Shown: positions 8,571-17,344 of the stretch, one piece after another | Layout: each line of letters starts with the position of its first letter | Numbering within the stretch: the first letter of the stretch is position 1 | DNA from: JAUVUV01 sp964548275 | GTDB lineage: Bacteria > Gemmatimonadota > Glassbacteria > GWA2-58-10 | Assembly: GCA_964548275.1 (NCBI GenBank) | Contig: CAZJQI010000039.1 | Span: 1 to 41,656 of the forward strand | Reading direction: 5' to 3' | Length of the DNA: 41,656 bases | Made by a program: the position numbers and the translations under genes | Notes under the pieces: generated by a model | Told to the model about the DNA's origin: nothing | Database searches by the model: none | What the model saw: only the letters and a program-made list of their open reading frames with translations

Positions 8571-10166
8571 ATGGTTTCGGCCGGACAGGCTTCAGGCGCC
8601 AGGATTTTAATTTTTCCATTCATGTTTCTGATTTACGCCACCTTGGCTTCTGCAAGCAGCGCATACTCAGGGGACGGGAGCCGTTATTTCCCTCTCGACC
8701 ATCCTGTCTACGATTACCTTTACCGCTTGCAGGAGCGGGGCAGGCTGACCAGGCTCAACCCCTCGCTCAGACCATATACGCGGCTGGAGGTGCTTGAAGC
8801 TGTTCGGGAGCAAAGTCTCGACGGCCTGAGACAGGTGGAACGTGATTGGCTTGAGAGAATTCGCGCGGCATGCGAATTTGAAATCAACGCCGCCAGTGGC
8901 CCTGACTCGGCCCAGTTCTCGGTTATCACCCGCCTGGAAGCCATGGGAAGGCTGGCCAATATTCGGCCCGGGCGAAGCCGCAGCTCGGTGGGAGCCGGAT
9001 TCGGCGGCAGATTCGGCCATCTCGTTTTTGACAGCCGTTTCCTTCGCGCTCCCCACCTGATGCAACTTGAAGATACAACCGCACACCGCGATCCTGGTGT
9101 TCAGGCGCCGCTCGAGGAGGGCCTGATCCGTCCGATGGAGGGCTACCTTAAAGGCGATTTCCGACTATTCGGGGGGGCTTTTTCCACCGAGTTTTTTCTG
9201 GGGCGTCTGGCACGTAACTGGTCTCCCACCCTGAATCACAGCCTGATCCTCGGCTCGGACGCCCAAAGCTTCGACCAGCTCGCATTCTGCCTTCGCTCAC
9301 GGCACCTCACATTCTCGCACCTGGTGGCCTCGCTGGACGGGATGAGCTACAGAAACGCCTCGGACGGCAGTTTTGTGCGGGCCAAAAGGTTTTTCACAGC
9401 CCACCGCCTCGATATCCGGGTGCGGGACCACCTTCGTTTCGGGATCACAGAAACCACGGTCTACGGCGGCCAGAACCGCGGTTTCGACCTGGCCCTGGCC
9501 AACCCGTTCACCAGTTACCGGCTGGTTGCGATCCAGAATAAGCGGGACTATGCGAACAACACATTTGTCAGCCTGGATGGCTTCTACAACCATAAAGAAC
9601 GTCTGACCTTTTTCGGCCAGATTCTTTTCGATGATTTGCTCAGGGATGACAAAATCCAGGATCGCTGGGCACTGGATCTCGGTCTGAATTTGCGCGACTT
9701 TCCAGGCCTTGGACCTTCAACTGCAGGTGTAAGAGCCATATATGTCTCCAGTTTTGCCTATAACACTTTCCAGCCTTACGAGAGATACCTGTTCAATGGA
9801 AGGCCTCTCGGCGCACCCCTGGGCAACGATTACTGGAAGGTGTATGGATTCTTGCGCTTCTTCCCCACTTCCGGACTCGATCTCACTGCACATTTTGCAA
9901 GGATCGAAAGGGGAAACCAGCGGATTGCCTCCCCGGTGGACCAACTGCTCGACTCTGCCGGGCTGGATTTCCCCACCCCTGTAGTGGAACGCCGCTTCGA
10001 GGCAGGGTTAGCTCTCAGGTGGCAGATCCTCGAGCAGGCACATCTGGAAGCAGAGAGCGGAATATTTAAAGAGGAAAATTTCAATAATCAGCCAGGGAAA
10101 AACCGCTGCCGCGGATACGCAAGCCTTTACCTGGCAGTTTACCATGATTTGATAATTAGTTTCTAA
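8571..10166 (+). CDS. Wzi-like capsule assembly / outer-membrane beta-barrel protein
   Basis: About 531 aa. An N-terminal signal segment (ILIFPFMFLIYATLASASSA) precedes PLDHPVYDYLYRLQERGRL and a short helical region, the pattern seen at the start of Wzi/capsule-assembly family proteins. The rest is rich in alternating aromatic and polar strands (FGGAFSTEFFLGRLARNW, YGFLRFFPTSGLDLTAHFAR) and ends in a strand finishing ISF, typical of an outer-membrane barrel. Family members hold surface polysaccharide or are of unknown role. GTG at 8565 is in frame but lies only 2 nt after AGGAGG; ATG at 8571 is spaced correctly. It precedes the sigma-54 activator gene by 57 bp. Confidence 0.7.
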   Translation: MVSAGQASGARILIFPFMFLIYATLASASSAYSGDGSRYFPLDHPVYDYLYRLQERGRLTRLNPSLRPYTRLEVLEAVREQSLDGLRQVERDWLERIRAACEFEINAASGPDSAQFSVITRLEAMGRLANIRPGRSRSSVGAGFGGRFGHLVFDSRFLRAPHLMQLEDTTAHRDPGVQAPLEEGLIRPMEGYLKGDFRLFGGAFSTEFFLGRLARNWSPTLNHSLILGSDAQSFDQLAFCLRSRHLTFSHLVASLDGMSYRNASDGSFVRAKRFFTAHRLDIRVRDHLRFGITETTVYGGQNRGFDLALANPFTSYRLVAIQNKRDYANNTFVSLDGFYNHKERLTFFGQILFDDLLRDDKIQDRWALDLGLNLRDFPGLGPSTAGVRAIYVSSFAYNTFQPYERYLFNGRPLGAPLGNDYWKVYGFLRFFPTSGLDLTAHFARIERGNQRIASPVDQLLDSAGLDFPTPVVERRFEAGLALRWQILEQAHLEAESGIFKEENFNNQPGKNRCRGYASLYLAVYHDLIISF

Positions 10167-10223
10167 CTTGAAAGCAAGGCACTGCCCACCTTTTAAAAAC
10201 CACAAAGCTCAGGATAAAATATC

Positions 10224-11885
10224 ATGAATAAAAAACATGGCGGATCTGACCGCAAAATTAGCGACCAGAAAAAACTCAAGCAGGAGATTAACAAGCTTCG
10301 AAACAGCAACCGCGAGCTTGAGATCAAGTACAAGATCAGCCAACTGCTTCATGCCGAGCTGGATCACTCAAAGCTGCTCAACCTGATTATCGACAAGATA
10401 ATGGATATCCTGCGCGCCGAGCGCGGCTTCATTGTTAAGGGCGATCCGGATAATTTCGAGACCATGGTTGCCAGAAACATTACTGGAGAAGAGCCTGCCG
10501 AAAGTGAAGGCACTGTGAGCAGGACTGTTGTGCGCAAGGTGCTCGAAAGCGGGGGACCCGTGTTTGCCAATGACGCCCAGGATGACAGCCTGCTTGCCTC
10601 GAGCAAAAGTATTGTTGATCTCGGCCTGCGCTCTATTCTCTGTGTACCTCTGCTTATCGGCGACAGGCCTTACGGGGCGATCTACGTTGAGAACCGCTCA
10701 GTGGCCTCTTGTTTTATGGACAAGGATCTGGAGCTTCTACAGGATCTGGCAGAGCTTTCAGCCAGCAGTATCAAGAACGCGCTGTATATTCTTGAAATAT
10801 CCCGCGGTGCGAAGGGCCGCAGCGCCACCAGAATCGGGGAAAACCTTCGGCGTGAATACGATTTCACCATGATTGTCGGCAAGAACAGAAAAATGGTCGA
10901 AGCAATGGAACTGGTAGCCCGCGTGGCCTCTACCGATGCAACGGTGCTGATCACCGGGGAGAGCGGCACAGGTAAGGAATTGATTGCCCGGGCGATCTTT
11001 CTCAACAGCAACAGGAAAAACATGCCGTTTCTGACAATCAACTGCGGGGCTCTGCCTACCGGTCTGCTGGAATCTGAACTTTTCGGCCATGTGAAAGGCT
11101 CTTTCACGGGAGCTATCTCGAACAAGGTGGGACGCTTCGAGGCTGCGCACGGGGGGACGATATTCCTGGACGAGGTGGGCGAAATGTCACCCGAACTTCA
11201 GGTGAAACTGCTGCGTGTACTCCAGTTCGGCGAGTTCGAAAAAGTAGGCAGCTACCAGGTTCAGAAAGTGGACGTGCGGATACTTGCGGCCACAAACAAA
11301 GACCTCAGTTCTATGGTCGAGCAAGGCAAATTCCGGGAAGATCTTTTCTACCGGTTTAAGATTATCGATATCCACTTCCCTCCCTTGCGGGAACGACCGG
11401 ATGATATCCGCCTTCTGGTGGATCATTTTGTCAGGACCTATTCTGAAAAACTAGGCAAACCTATCGAGCAAATAGACCCGCAGTTCATGCGCTGCCTCGA
11501 ACGCTATCTTTTTCCCGGCAATATCCGGGAGCTGGAGGGAATCGTGCAACGGGCGATAATCCTGGCAAAAGAAAGTCATATCAGCGCATCGGACCTGCCA
11601 CCCGAGGTGCTCGAATGTTCGAAAATAACCACCGGTTCAAAAGAATCCTTCCGGCCGGTTATTTCCCTGGCGCGCACGAACGAAGAACTCAAGATTGCAC
11701 GCGAGGAAGCAAGCCGCCTGGCTATTGCCGAAGTGGAACGCGCTTTTCTGAAAGTTGCTCTGGAGGAGGCCGGGGGAAATATTACTCGTGCAGCACAAAA
11801 AACCGGCATGAACAGGAGCCTGTTTCAGCGGATGATAAAGAAACATGAAATCCAGGTCGATAAAAAGAAGTATAAAAAGGATTGA
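10224..11885 (+). CDS. Sigma-54-dependent transcriptional activator with GAF sensor
   Basis: 553-aa bacterial enhancer-binding protein. A short coiled-coil start is followed by a GAF domain (about residues 40-185), which usually binds a small ligand. The AAA+ domain has Walker A GESGTGKE (near 245), the sigma-54-contacting loop GSFTGA (near 291, a Ser variant of GAFTGA), Walker B GGTIFLDEVGE (near 309) and an arginine-finger region FREDLFYRF. A Fis-type helix-turn-helix closes the protein (GNITRAAQKTGMNRSLFQRM, near 516-535). There is no receiver domain, so ligand binding or protein contact probably controls it. A good -24/-12 promoter candidate stands in the gap right after this gene, before the FG-GAP gene, which makes the downstream block its likely target. 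Confidence 0.92.
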   Translation: MNKKHGGSDRKISDQKKLKQEINKLRNSNRELEIKYKISQLLHAELDHSKLLNLIIDKIMDILRAERGFIVKGDPDNFETMVARNITGEEPAESEGTVSRTVVRKVLESGGPVFANDAQDDSLLASSKSIVDLGLRSILCVPLLIGDRPYGAIYVENRSVASCFMDKDLELLQDLAELSASSIKNALYILEISRGAKGRSATRIGENLRREYDFTMIVGKNRKMVEAMELVARVASTDATVLITGESGTGKELIARAIFLNSNRKNMPFLTINCGALPTGLLESELFGHVKGSFTGAISNKVGRFEAAHGGTIFLDEVGEMSPELQVKLLRVLQFGEFEKVGSYQVQKVDVRILAATNKDLSSMVEQGKFREDLFYRFKIIDIHFPPLRERPDDIRLLVDHFVRTYSEKLGKPIEQIDPQFMRCLERYLFPGNIRELEGIVQRAIILAKESHISASDLPPEVLECSKITTGSKESFRPVISLARTNEELKIAREEASRLAIAEVERAFLKVALEEAGGNITRAAQKTGMNRSLFQRMIKKHEIQVDKKKYKKD

Positions 11886-12088
11886 TTCACCAGGCTTTTG
11901 GTACTTTGAGAGTAACAATGTCCCTGTCGTAATACGAAATGACACAGGTAGAATCCTTTTACACTTTCTTAGTACTCTAATATCAAATTATCGCTAATTG
12001 TTTGAGTGACAAATGATTAGCTGATTTGGTATAATTCTTACCAGCAAAACGGAAACATTCCGGGCATAGTTTATCCTTTTAAATGGTG

Positions 12089-12103
12089 TGGCATAAAAAT
12101 TGA
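12089..12103 (+). promoter_or_regulatory. Candidate sigma-54 (-24/-12) promoter
   Basis: TGGCATAAAAATTGA matches the consensus TGGCAC-G-N4-TTGC at TGGCA and TTG with exact spacing; the last C of the -12 element is A. It directs transcription to the right, with a start near 12114 and about 35 nt of leader before the ATG at 12149. The gene just upstream encodes a sigma-54 activator, which supports the call. No clear activator-binding inverted repeat was identified in 11886-12088. Confidence 0.6.
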
Positions 12104-12148
12104 ATCTATTAAAAGCGGGTAAGTGTGTCATTTAAAGGCAGATCATTC

Positions 12149-15100
12149 ATGGGATATGCTCGAATAAAAATTTCTTCTCTGATTTTTACCGCAATCCTCT
12201 TGCTGGTCCACTCAAAGGTTGCGGGCCAGGGCACAGGTATAATCCAACTGGAAGCTCCGCCTGGAGCGAGTATCGGCTGGACATTTCCTCTTTCAAGGCC
12301 CTCCCTTTTAGGTTCCGCTGCCCTGGAGGCACATGCCTTCATGGAGGTGGATATCTCCAGCGGGGTCTGGTTTCTGGAAACCAGGGATAACGGACCGAGA
12401 TTGAGATCGTATGAAACTTACGAGGAACCGATCTGGGTCTCCCACGGGGATATCAACGGAGACGGCTGGCAGGATGTAGTCGTGGCTTTCCGGGATAGGC
12501 CTGTTGTGCGGATTTTCATCGGGCGGGAAAACGCAGATCCCCTGATTATCGAAAAACAACTGCCGATCGACGAAGGGGGCATTGCGGGTGTTGCAGATAT
12601 AAATGGTGACGGCCTAAATGATCTGATAATGGCTGGCTCTGATACAATCACAATTCTCGTTCAGCAAAGCAATGCTGCGAACGAACCGAATTTTTCTGTA
12701 CTGACCGCTTTAGACAGAGTCGCTCCTTACGAAAAGAACGCCCTGACGACTTGGACTGAATTCCTGTTCGGCGATTATGACGGCAACCAGAAGAAAGATT
12801 TTATTTTCAGCGGCGTTTTGTATCTCAATCTCGGCAGAGGCGATTTCGTTCCCAAGAGAGTACCCGTGTTTGGGGAACCCGCAACTATCCGGCCACTTAA
12901 TGTGGTTGCGGATGTGGATGCAGACGGCAAAGCCGAGCTGCTTTTTGTCAGGGTTAATACATTAAAGATTAATCCTCCTCGTCAGCTAGTCGCTGTAGAC
13001 TATAATACGGAAAAGATATTTGTCGAGGGTTTTTCTATTGCGCTAGGCATCATGGATGTCTCGAAAGCAATAGTGGACGATTTCAATGGAGACAGCTTTC
13101 CAGATATCCTGCTGTCCCATTTTTTTCCAGGAATCATCACCCTGCGGCCTGGATCGAGAACCGGTATTCTGCCTGCCGCAGTAGATACACTTTTTAAAGA
13201 TATCAGCACGCGCCCCGGATATTTTCTGGGCCCGGTCGATCTTGAAGAGGACGGTAATCTGGAATGGCTGTACTGGACTTCGAGCAAGGATTCGCTGATT
13301 ATCAAATATTCCCTGGGAAGCTACGAGGAAAGAACCACCCAGGTGGGTCTCGAAAAAAATATGGCGGGCCTTGCAGTGTCAGTCGGAGACTACAATAATG
13401 ACGGTTATCCCGACTTCTACGTAGTGAACGGCAGCGGGCTGGACGCGCTTTTCCGCGGCAACCAGGACGGTACATTTAGCGACGTTGCCGGGCAGGCCGG
13501 TGTTGCCGCGGGCAGCGACGGGATCAGTTGCGCCTGGGGAGACTACGACAACGACGGTTATGCCGACCTTTTCGTTGCCGGCCTGCTCCTGCCGGATAAG
13601 CTTTTTCATAACAACGGCGACGGCACGTTCTCGGATTCCTCGAAAATACTCAAACTCGACCGGGAAAGGCAGAGAGCCACCTCGGTCTGTTGGGGCGATG
13701 TAGACCGCGACGGCTACCTCGACTTGCTGATCGGCAATTTCGACGGCTCGAACTGGTTTCTCACCAACCATGCAGGCCGCTATTTCGAAGACCGCTCGAA
13801 AGCTGCGGGTCTGGTCGAATCTTACAATACGGAAAGTGCCGTACTGATCGATGTAAACGCAGATGGCTGGCTCGATATTGTCACCCTTAATATGGAAGGC
13901 CCGACCCGCCTTCTGATTGGTGCGGCTGGAGGAATTTTCAGGGATGCAACTCAAAGCAGCGGCCTGAACCCCGACAATGACTACAAAGAATTCGGCCAGA
14001 CTCAGAGTTGGGGCGATTTCAACGGTGACGGCTACCCGGACATTCATATCACACGCGCCCAGGATGCCGACATGCTTTTTCTGAACAGCGGCGCCGGCGG
14101 ACCGGAGAGATTTGTAAACAAGTTCTCCGGCGATCTGGACGGCAAATACGGACGCATCGCCGCCTCGATAGCGGATTTCAACAGTGACGGATACCCTGAC
14201 CTGTTGATCGCACGGTCCTTAATATTCGGTATTTTCACTGCCAGCCCCAAGGATCTTATCTTCTATGGCGGCGGGCAGGTATATCCGCCGCTGCCTGATA
14301 ATTCATCTTCGGAACTGTATGTCGATCCACGAACATCATATGCCTCTCGAACTGTTGGACTCATAACCAACTTAGAAAGCAGCTTGCCGGTTGCTGCGGA
14401 TTTTGATCTCGACGGCGACCTTGACGTTCTTTTCGTAAATTACCGGCCTGACAGGCCGTTGAACCTGTTTTCCGGAAGTGAACTTCCGCTCCGCTTTATG
14501 CAGAACCGGAGCGCCTACGGCAACACCATCACAGTCAAGCTAAGAAATGCCGACGGCAGGAGTGTGATCGGCTCCCGGGTTGTGCTGGCCCATGGTGGAA
14601 AAACATACTGGCAGGCGGTATCCGGGGGCTGGGGCAGGATTCAGACTTCGCCGTATCTGCTATACAATCTGGGCAACAAGCCATTTGCCGACAGCCTGGT
14701 TGTTCACTGGTCCTGGGGAGAAATCGAGGTCCTGGCCGGTCCGATTTACCCCGGAACAGTCGAGATCGTGATTGACCGCCGCGGCCCTGAGATCAAGGTC
14801 ATCCAATGGCCGGGCGGATCGGAAGGACTGGTTGTGGCAAACCCGGACGGCTTTATCGCGGAAGTTGAAGTGAGTGACGGCAGTCCGCTGGCCTGGTTCA
14901 AGACCGTTATCATCGATCCCCTAACCGGTAAAGCGGAAACCCTCGAGCAGATAATTTCGGTTTCGGGAATTTACAAGGTGGATTTTCCCTCCCCTGAGCC
15001 GGCCGACAGCCTCCTGTATTTCTTTGAGGCAGAGGACATTTACGGTAACAGGACGCGCCTGCCCGCTGGAGGCAATTACAGGCTGAAAACTCTCGGCGAT

Positions 15101-15298
15101 GTCAACCGTGACGGAGTGTTGAACGTGTACGACTATCTGAGCTTGATTGCTCTGCTGAATAATATCAATTCAGGCGTTCCCCCTACTCAGGAGGAATTGG
15201 AGACAGCAGATCTCAACCGCGACGGAAAAGTGGACATATACGATTTGTTAACTTTCGTGAAACTCTCAAATACGGTATCTGGTCTTGATGCTCCATAA
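12149..15298 (+). CDS. Exported FG-GAP/VCBS repeat protein with ASPIC/UnbV and dockerin-type domains
   Basis: About 1049 aa. A Sec signal peptide (ISSLIFTAILLLVHSKVAGQ) is followed by roughly thirteen calcium-binding FG-GAP-type motifs of the form D-x-N/D-x-D-G-x-x-D, such as DYNNDGYPDFY and DFNGDGYPDIH, likely folding as beta-propellers. Near residue 790-880 is an ASPIC/UnbV-type domain (GSRVVLAHGGKTYWQAVSGG, then NLGNKPFADSLVVHW). A linker domain and a C-terminal pair of dockerin-like EF hands (GDVNRDGVLNVYDYLSLIAL; ADLNRDGKVDIYDLLTFVKL) end the protein. Likely secreted or on the surface; the dockerin may bind a partner, but no cohesin was seen here. GTG at 12125 is an alternative start, but it would leave only about 11 nt after the predicted transcription start. 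Confidence 0.88.
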   Translation: MGYARIKISSLIFTAILLLVHSKVAGQGTGIIQLEAPPGASIGWTFPLSRPSLLGSAALEAHAFMEVDISSGVWFLETRDNGPRLRSYETYEEPIWVSHGDINGDGWQDVVVAFRDRPVVRIFIGRENADPLIIEKQLPIDEGGIAGVADINGDGLNDLIMAGSDTITILVQQSNAANEPNFSVLTALDRVAPYEKNALTTWTEFLFGDYDGNQKKDFIFSGVLYLNLGRGDFVPKRVPVFGEPATIRPLNVVADVDADGKAELLFVRVNTLKINPPRQLVAVDYNTEKIFVEGFSIALGIMDVSKAIVDDFNGDSFPDILLSHFFPGIITLRPGSRTGILPAAVDTLFKDISTRPGYFLGPVDLEEDGNLEWLYWTSSKDSLIIKYSLGSYEERTTQVGLEKNMAGLAVSVGDYNNDGYPDFYVVNGSGLDALFRGNQDGTFSDVAGQAGVAAGSDGISCAWGDYDNDGYADLFVAGLLLPDKLFHNNGDGTFSDSSKILKLDRERQRATSVCWGDVDRDGYLDLLIGNFDGSNWFLTNHAGRYFEDRSKAAGLVESYNTESAVLIDVNADGWLDIVTLNMEGPTRLLIGAAGGIFRDATQSSGLNPDNDYKEFGQTQSWGDFNGDGYPDIHITRAQDADMLFLNSGAGGPERFVNKFSGDLDGKYGRIAASIADFNSDGYPDLLIARSLIFGIFTASPKDLIFYGGGQVYPPLPDNSSSELYVDPRTSYASRTVGLITNLESSLPVAADFDLDGDLDVLFVNYRPDRPLNLFSGSELPLRFMQNRSAYGNTITVKLRNADGRSVIGSRVVLAHGGKTYWQAVSGGWGRIQTSPYLLYNLGNKPFADSLVVHWSWGEIEVLAGPIYPGTVEIVIDRRGPEIKVIQWPGGSEGLVVANPDGFIAEVEVSDGSPLAWFKTVIIDPLTGKAETLEQIISVSGIYKVDFPSPEPADSLLYFFEAEDIYGNRTRLPAGGNYRLKTLGDVNRDGVLNVYDYLSLIALLNNINSGVPPTQEELETADLNRDGKVDIYDLLTFVKLSNTVSGLDAP

Positions 15299-15869
15299 AT
15301 CTTCCCTGATATATCCCGTTCTATTTCTCTTTTTAAGCGGCCTCACCGCATGCGAGGAATCCCAACAATATTCCTCGGAGCGAATAGTTTTTAATGTTTC
15401 CGCCGAGGAGGGCCTGGCAAATTTCGGTTCATTTTCAGCGGGAGACAAATATATTATTACTGCGGACGATAGCGCCTTTATCAGCCAGAGCGGCGCGGAA
15501 CCAAGGCCTGATTCCATATTTATACCAACGGGCTTAGTAATAACTATTTTCTTACCTGGAGACCTAACCCCATCCCTGCTCAGCCCCAATGGTTACCAGG
15601 TCAACACGCAAATTACCCTCGAAGGCGGCACAATAGTTATCGACCACACTAACCAGGCATCTCCCATCACAACCCCGGAAGGGGATTCTCTGTACGCAAT
15701 CCGCGGGGAGGGTATTATCTCCAGCGGGTTCGAACTTTTTGAAAACATCTCGGGCTTTTTTTTCGAGGAAAGCACCTACGGGATTTCTCCAGATACGACA
15801 CTCCAAGGGGACGGCAGACCCCGAATCCACAAAATAGACTGCAGGTACGAACTGATTGTTGATTTTTAG
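15288..15869 (+). CDS. Putative lipoprotein, function unknown
   Basis: 193-aa protein with a lipoprotein signal: SLIYPVLFLFLSGLTAC, with the lipobox LTAC and the acylated Cys near residue 22. The mature part is rich in beta-forming and small residues, with no recognised family. Its ATG overlaps the last codons of the FG-GAP gene by 11 nt, so the two are probably translationally coupled and function together. A surface or periplasmic anchor or accessory for the large FG-GAP protein is possible but unproven. Confidence 0.75.
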   Translation: MLHKSSLIYPVLFLFLSGLTACEESQQYSSERIVFNVSAEEGLANFGSFSAGDKYIITADDSAFISQSGAEPRPDSIFIPTGLVITIFLPGDLTPSLLSPNGYQVNTQITLEGGTIVIDHTNQASPITTPEGDSLYAIRGEGIISSGFELFENISGFFFEESTYGISPDTTLQGDGRPRIHKIDCRYELIVDF

Positions 15870-15951
15870 GCTGCTTTTATATCATATTTCCCTACATGAG
15901 AAAGATTTCCTCGCCGTTAACAAGTTTATTATTGCAACTTCTTGACCAGTG

Positions 15952-17334
15952 ATGAAAAACCAGGTTACTTATAACATATACCGCGGCTTTCACAGTTTTT
16001 CGCCCATTTCCGCGCTTCTGAGTCTACTGCTTCTGATTCTCAGCTCCGAAGCTACCGCGCAGAGTTTCTGGCGCAAGAATGACCGCAATACCTTTATCCG
16101 CAACGTCCAGTTCAATTTCAACATCCCCAGCGCACGGGCGGTAGGACTGGGAGGCGCTTTCGTGGCAATCGCCGATGACGCCACCGCAGGGATGGCCAAC
16201 CCTGCCGGGCTCACCATATTGACAAAGCCTGAAATTTCCGTTCATTATAAGATAAGCCGTTTCAGCCATAGCGAGTTTGCCGGTATTGAAGACGACCCGG
16301 ATTTGCGTAAAAAATTCACCAATGATGTAGGTAGCCAGAGCTATCTGTCGCTGGTTTACCCTTACGGAAAATTTTCTCTTTCGCTCTACCGCCAGGAGCT
16401 GATTAATTTCGAGAGCTCTTACGAGGGCGAAGGTTTCGGCTCGATCTTCGAAAATCCGTATCTCGACCCGGCAGAATTCGCACTCGGCAATAAAACCAGG
16501 AACGATATCGAGGTCAAGAACTGGGGGGCGGCCTTTGCCTACAAACCTACGCGTTATCTCTCAATCGGGGTTTCGAATATAGTTTCGACCCTCGAATTCA
16601 AGTTCTTTGAACACCTTTTCCAGAGGCAGCCTCAAGCTCAAAGGCCGATAGAAGTATTCAGCGTTGACAATAACAGCAGTGATACTAAATACAGTATCAA
16701 CCTCGGGCTTAAATTCGAGCCGAATCCTGATTTCAGTTTCGGCGCGGTATTCCGCAGCGGCCCCAGGTTCGATATTGTTAATACCATCAAGGATATTGAC
16801 GAAAGCTCCGGCAGAACGGTAATCCGCCAGGCCGACCAGGACCTGGTATTCAAGGTGCCGGACGTTTACAGCCTGGGCGCAGCTTACCGTCTGCTGGATA
16901 ATCTGACTCTTTCGCTGGACCTGGTACGCGTCCAATATTCCGACCTGATCGGCAGCTTCGACCGGAACTTGAACGATGACGATATAGGGGCTTCCATATC
17001 TGAATTCCCCTATTCCGGTTTTGTTGACAGTGACGGGATCGAGGATCTGGTTCTGGAAGACGTCACTGAGGTTCATTTCGGAATCGAGTACTACCTGATG
17101 ACCAAAGAATGGGCGATTCCGCTGAGGGCCGGTTTTTACACCGATCCCTCGCATGTTGTCTATACCACGGTTGAAAATGAGGCGCTGAAACGGCTTTTCC
17201 CCCGCGGCCGCGATGAGCTCCACGGGACGTTCGGCTTTGGCTTCGTGCTTCAGAACAAAATCCAGATCGACACCGCGGTGAATTTTTCCCGCAATGTTTC
17301 CGAGTTCCTCCTTTCAGCGGTTTTCCGTTTCTAG
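15952..17334 (+). CDS. PorV/FadL-like outer-membrane beta-barrel protein
   Basis: 460-aa protein with a signal peptide ending ATAQ. After it comes NIPSARAVGLGGAFVAIADD followed by ATAGMANPAGL, the characteristic N-terminal hatch region of OmpP1/FadL and PorV-type proteins. The remainder alternates short strands and ends with SEFLLSAVFRF, a typical C-terminal barrel strand ending in Phe. It could transport hydrophobic compounds (FadL role) or act as a secretion or attachment shuttle (PorV role); the neighbouring exported dockerin and lipoprotein genes would fit the second, but no other type IX components were seen. GTG at 15949 is one codon upstream; ATG at 15952 is chosen. Confidence 0.82.
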   Translation: MKNQVTYNIYRGFHSFSPISALLSLLLLILSSEATAQSFWRKNDRNTFIRNVQFNFNIPSARAVGLGGAFVAIADDATAGMANPAGLTILTKPEISVHYKISRFSHSEFAGIEDDPDLRKKFTNDVGSQSYLSLVYPYGKFSLSLYRQELINFESSYEGEGFGSIFENPYLDPAEFALGNKTRNDIEVKNWGAAFAYKPTRYLSIGVSNIVSTLEFKFFEHLFQRQPQAQRPIEVFSVDNNSSDTKYSINLGLKFEPNPDFSFGAVFRSGPRFDIVNTIKDIDESSGRTVIRQADQDLVFKVPDVYSLGAAYRLLDNLTLSLDLVRVQYSDLIGSFDRNLNDDDIGASISEFPYSGFVDSDGIEDLVLEDVTEVHFGIEYYLMTKEWAIPLRAGFYTDPSHVVYTTVENEALKRLFPRGRDELHGTFGFGFVLQNKIQIDTAVNFSRNVSEFLLSAVFRF

Positions 17335-17344
17335 GATAGATGGG

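Noticed and set aside
13379..14047. 222-aa minus-strand ORF under the FG-GAP gene
   Set aside because: Antisense shadow of the calcium-motif repeats, which are rich in GAC/GGC codons that rarely make stops on the other strand.
15909..15948. Second sigma-54 promoter before the porin gene (TTATTGCAA)
   Set aside because: A TTGC element is present, but there is no GG at the required -24 position.
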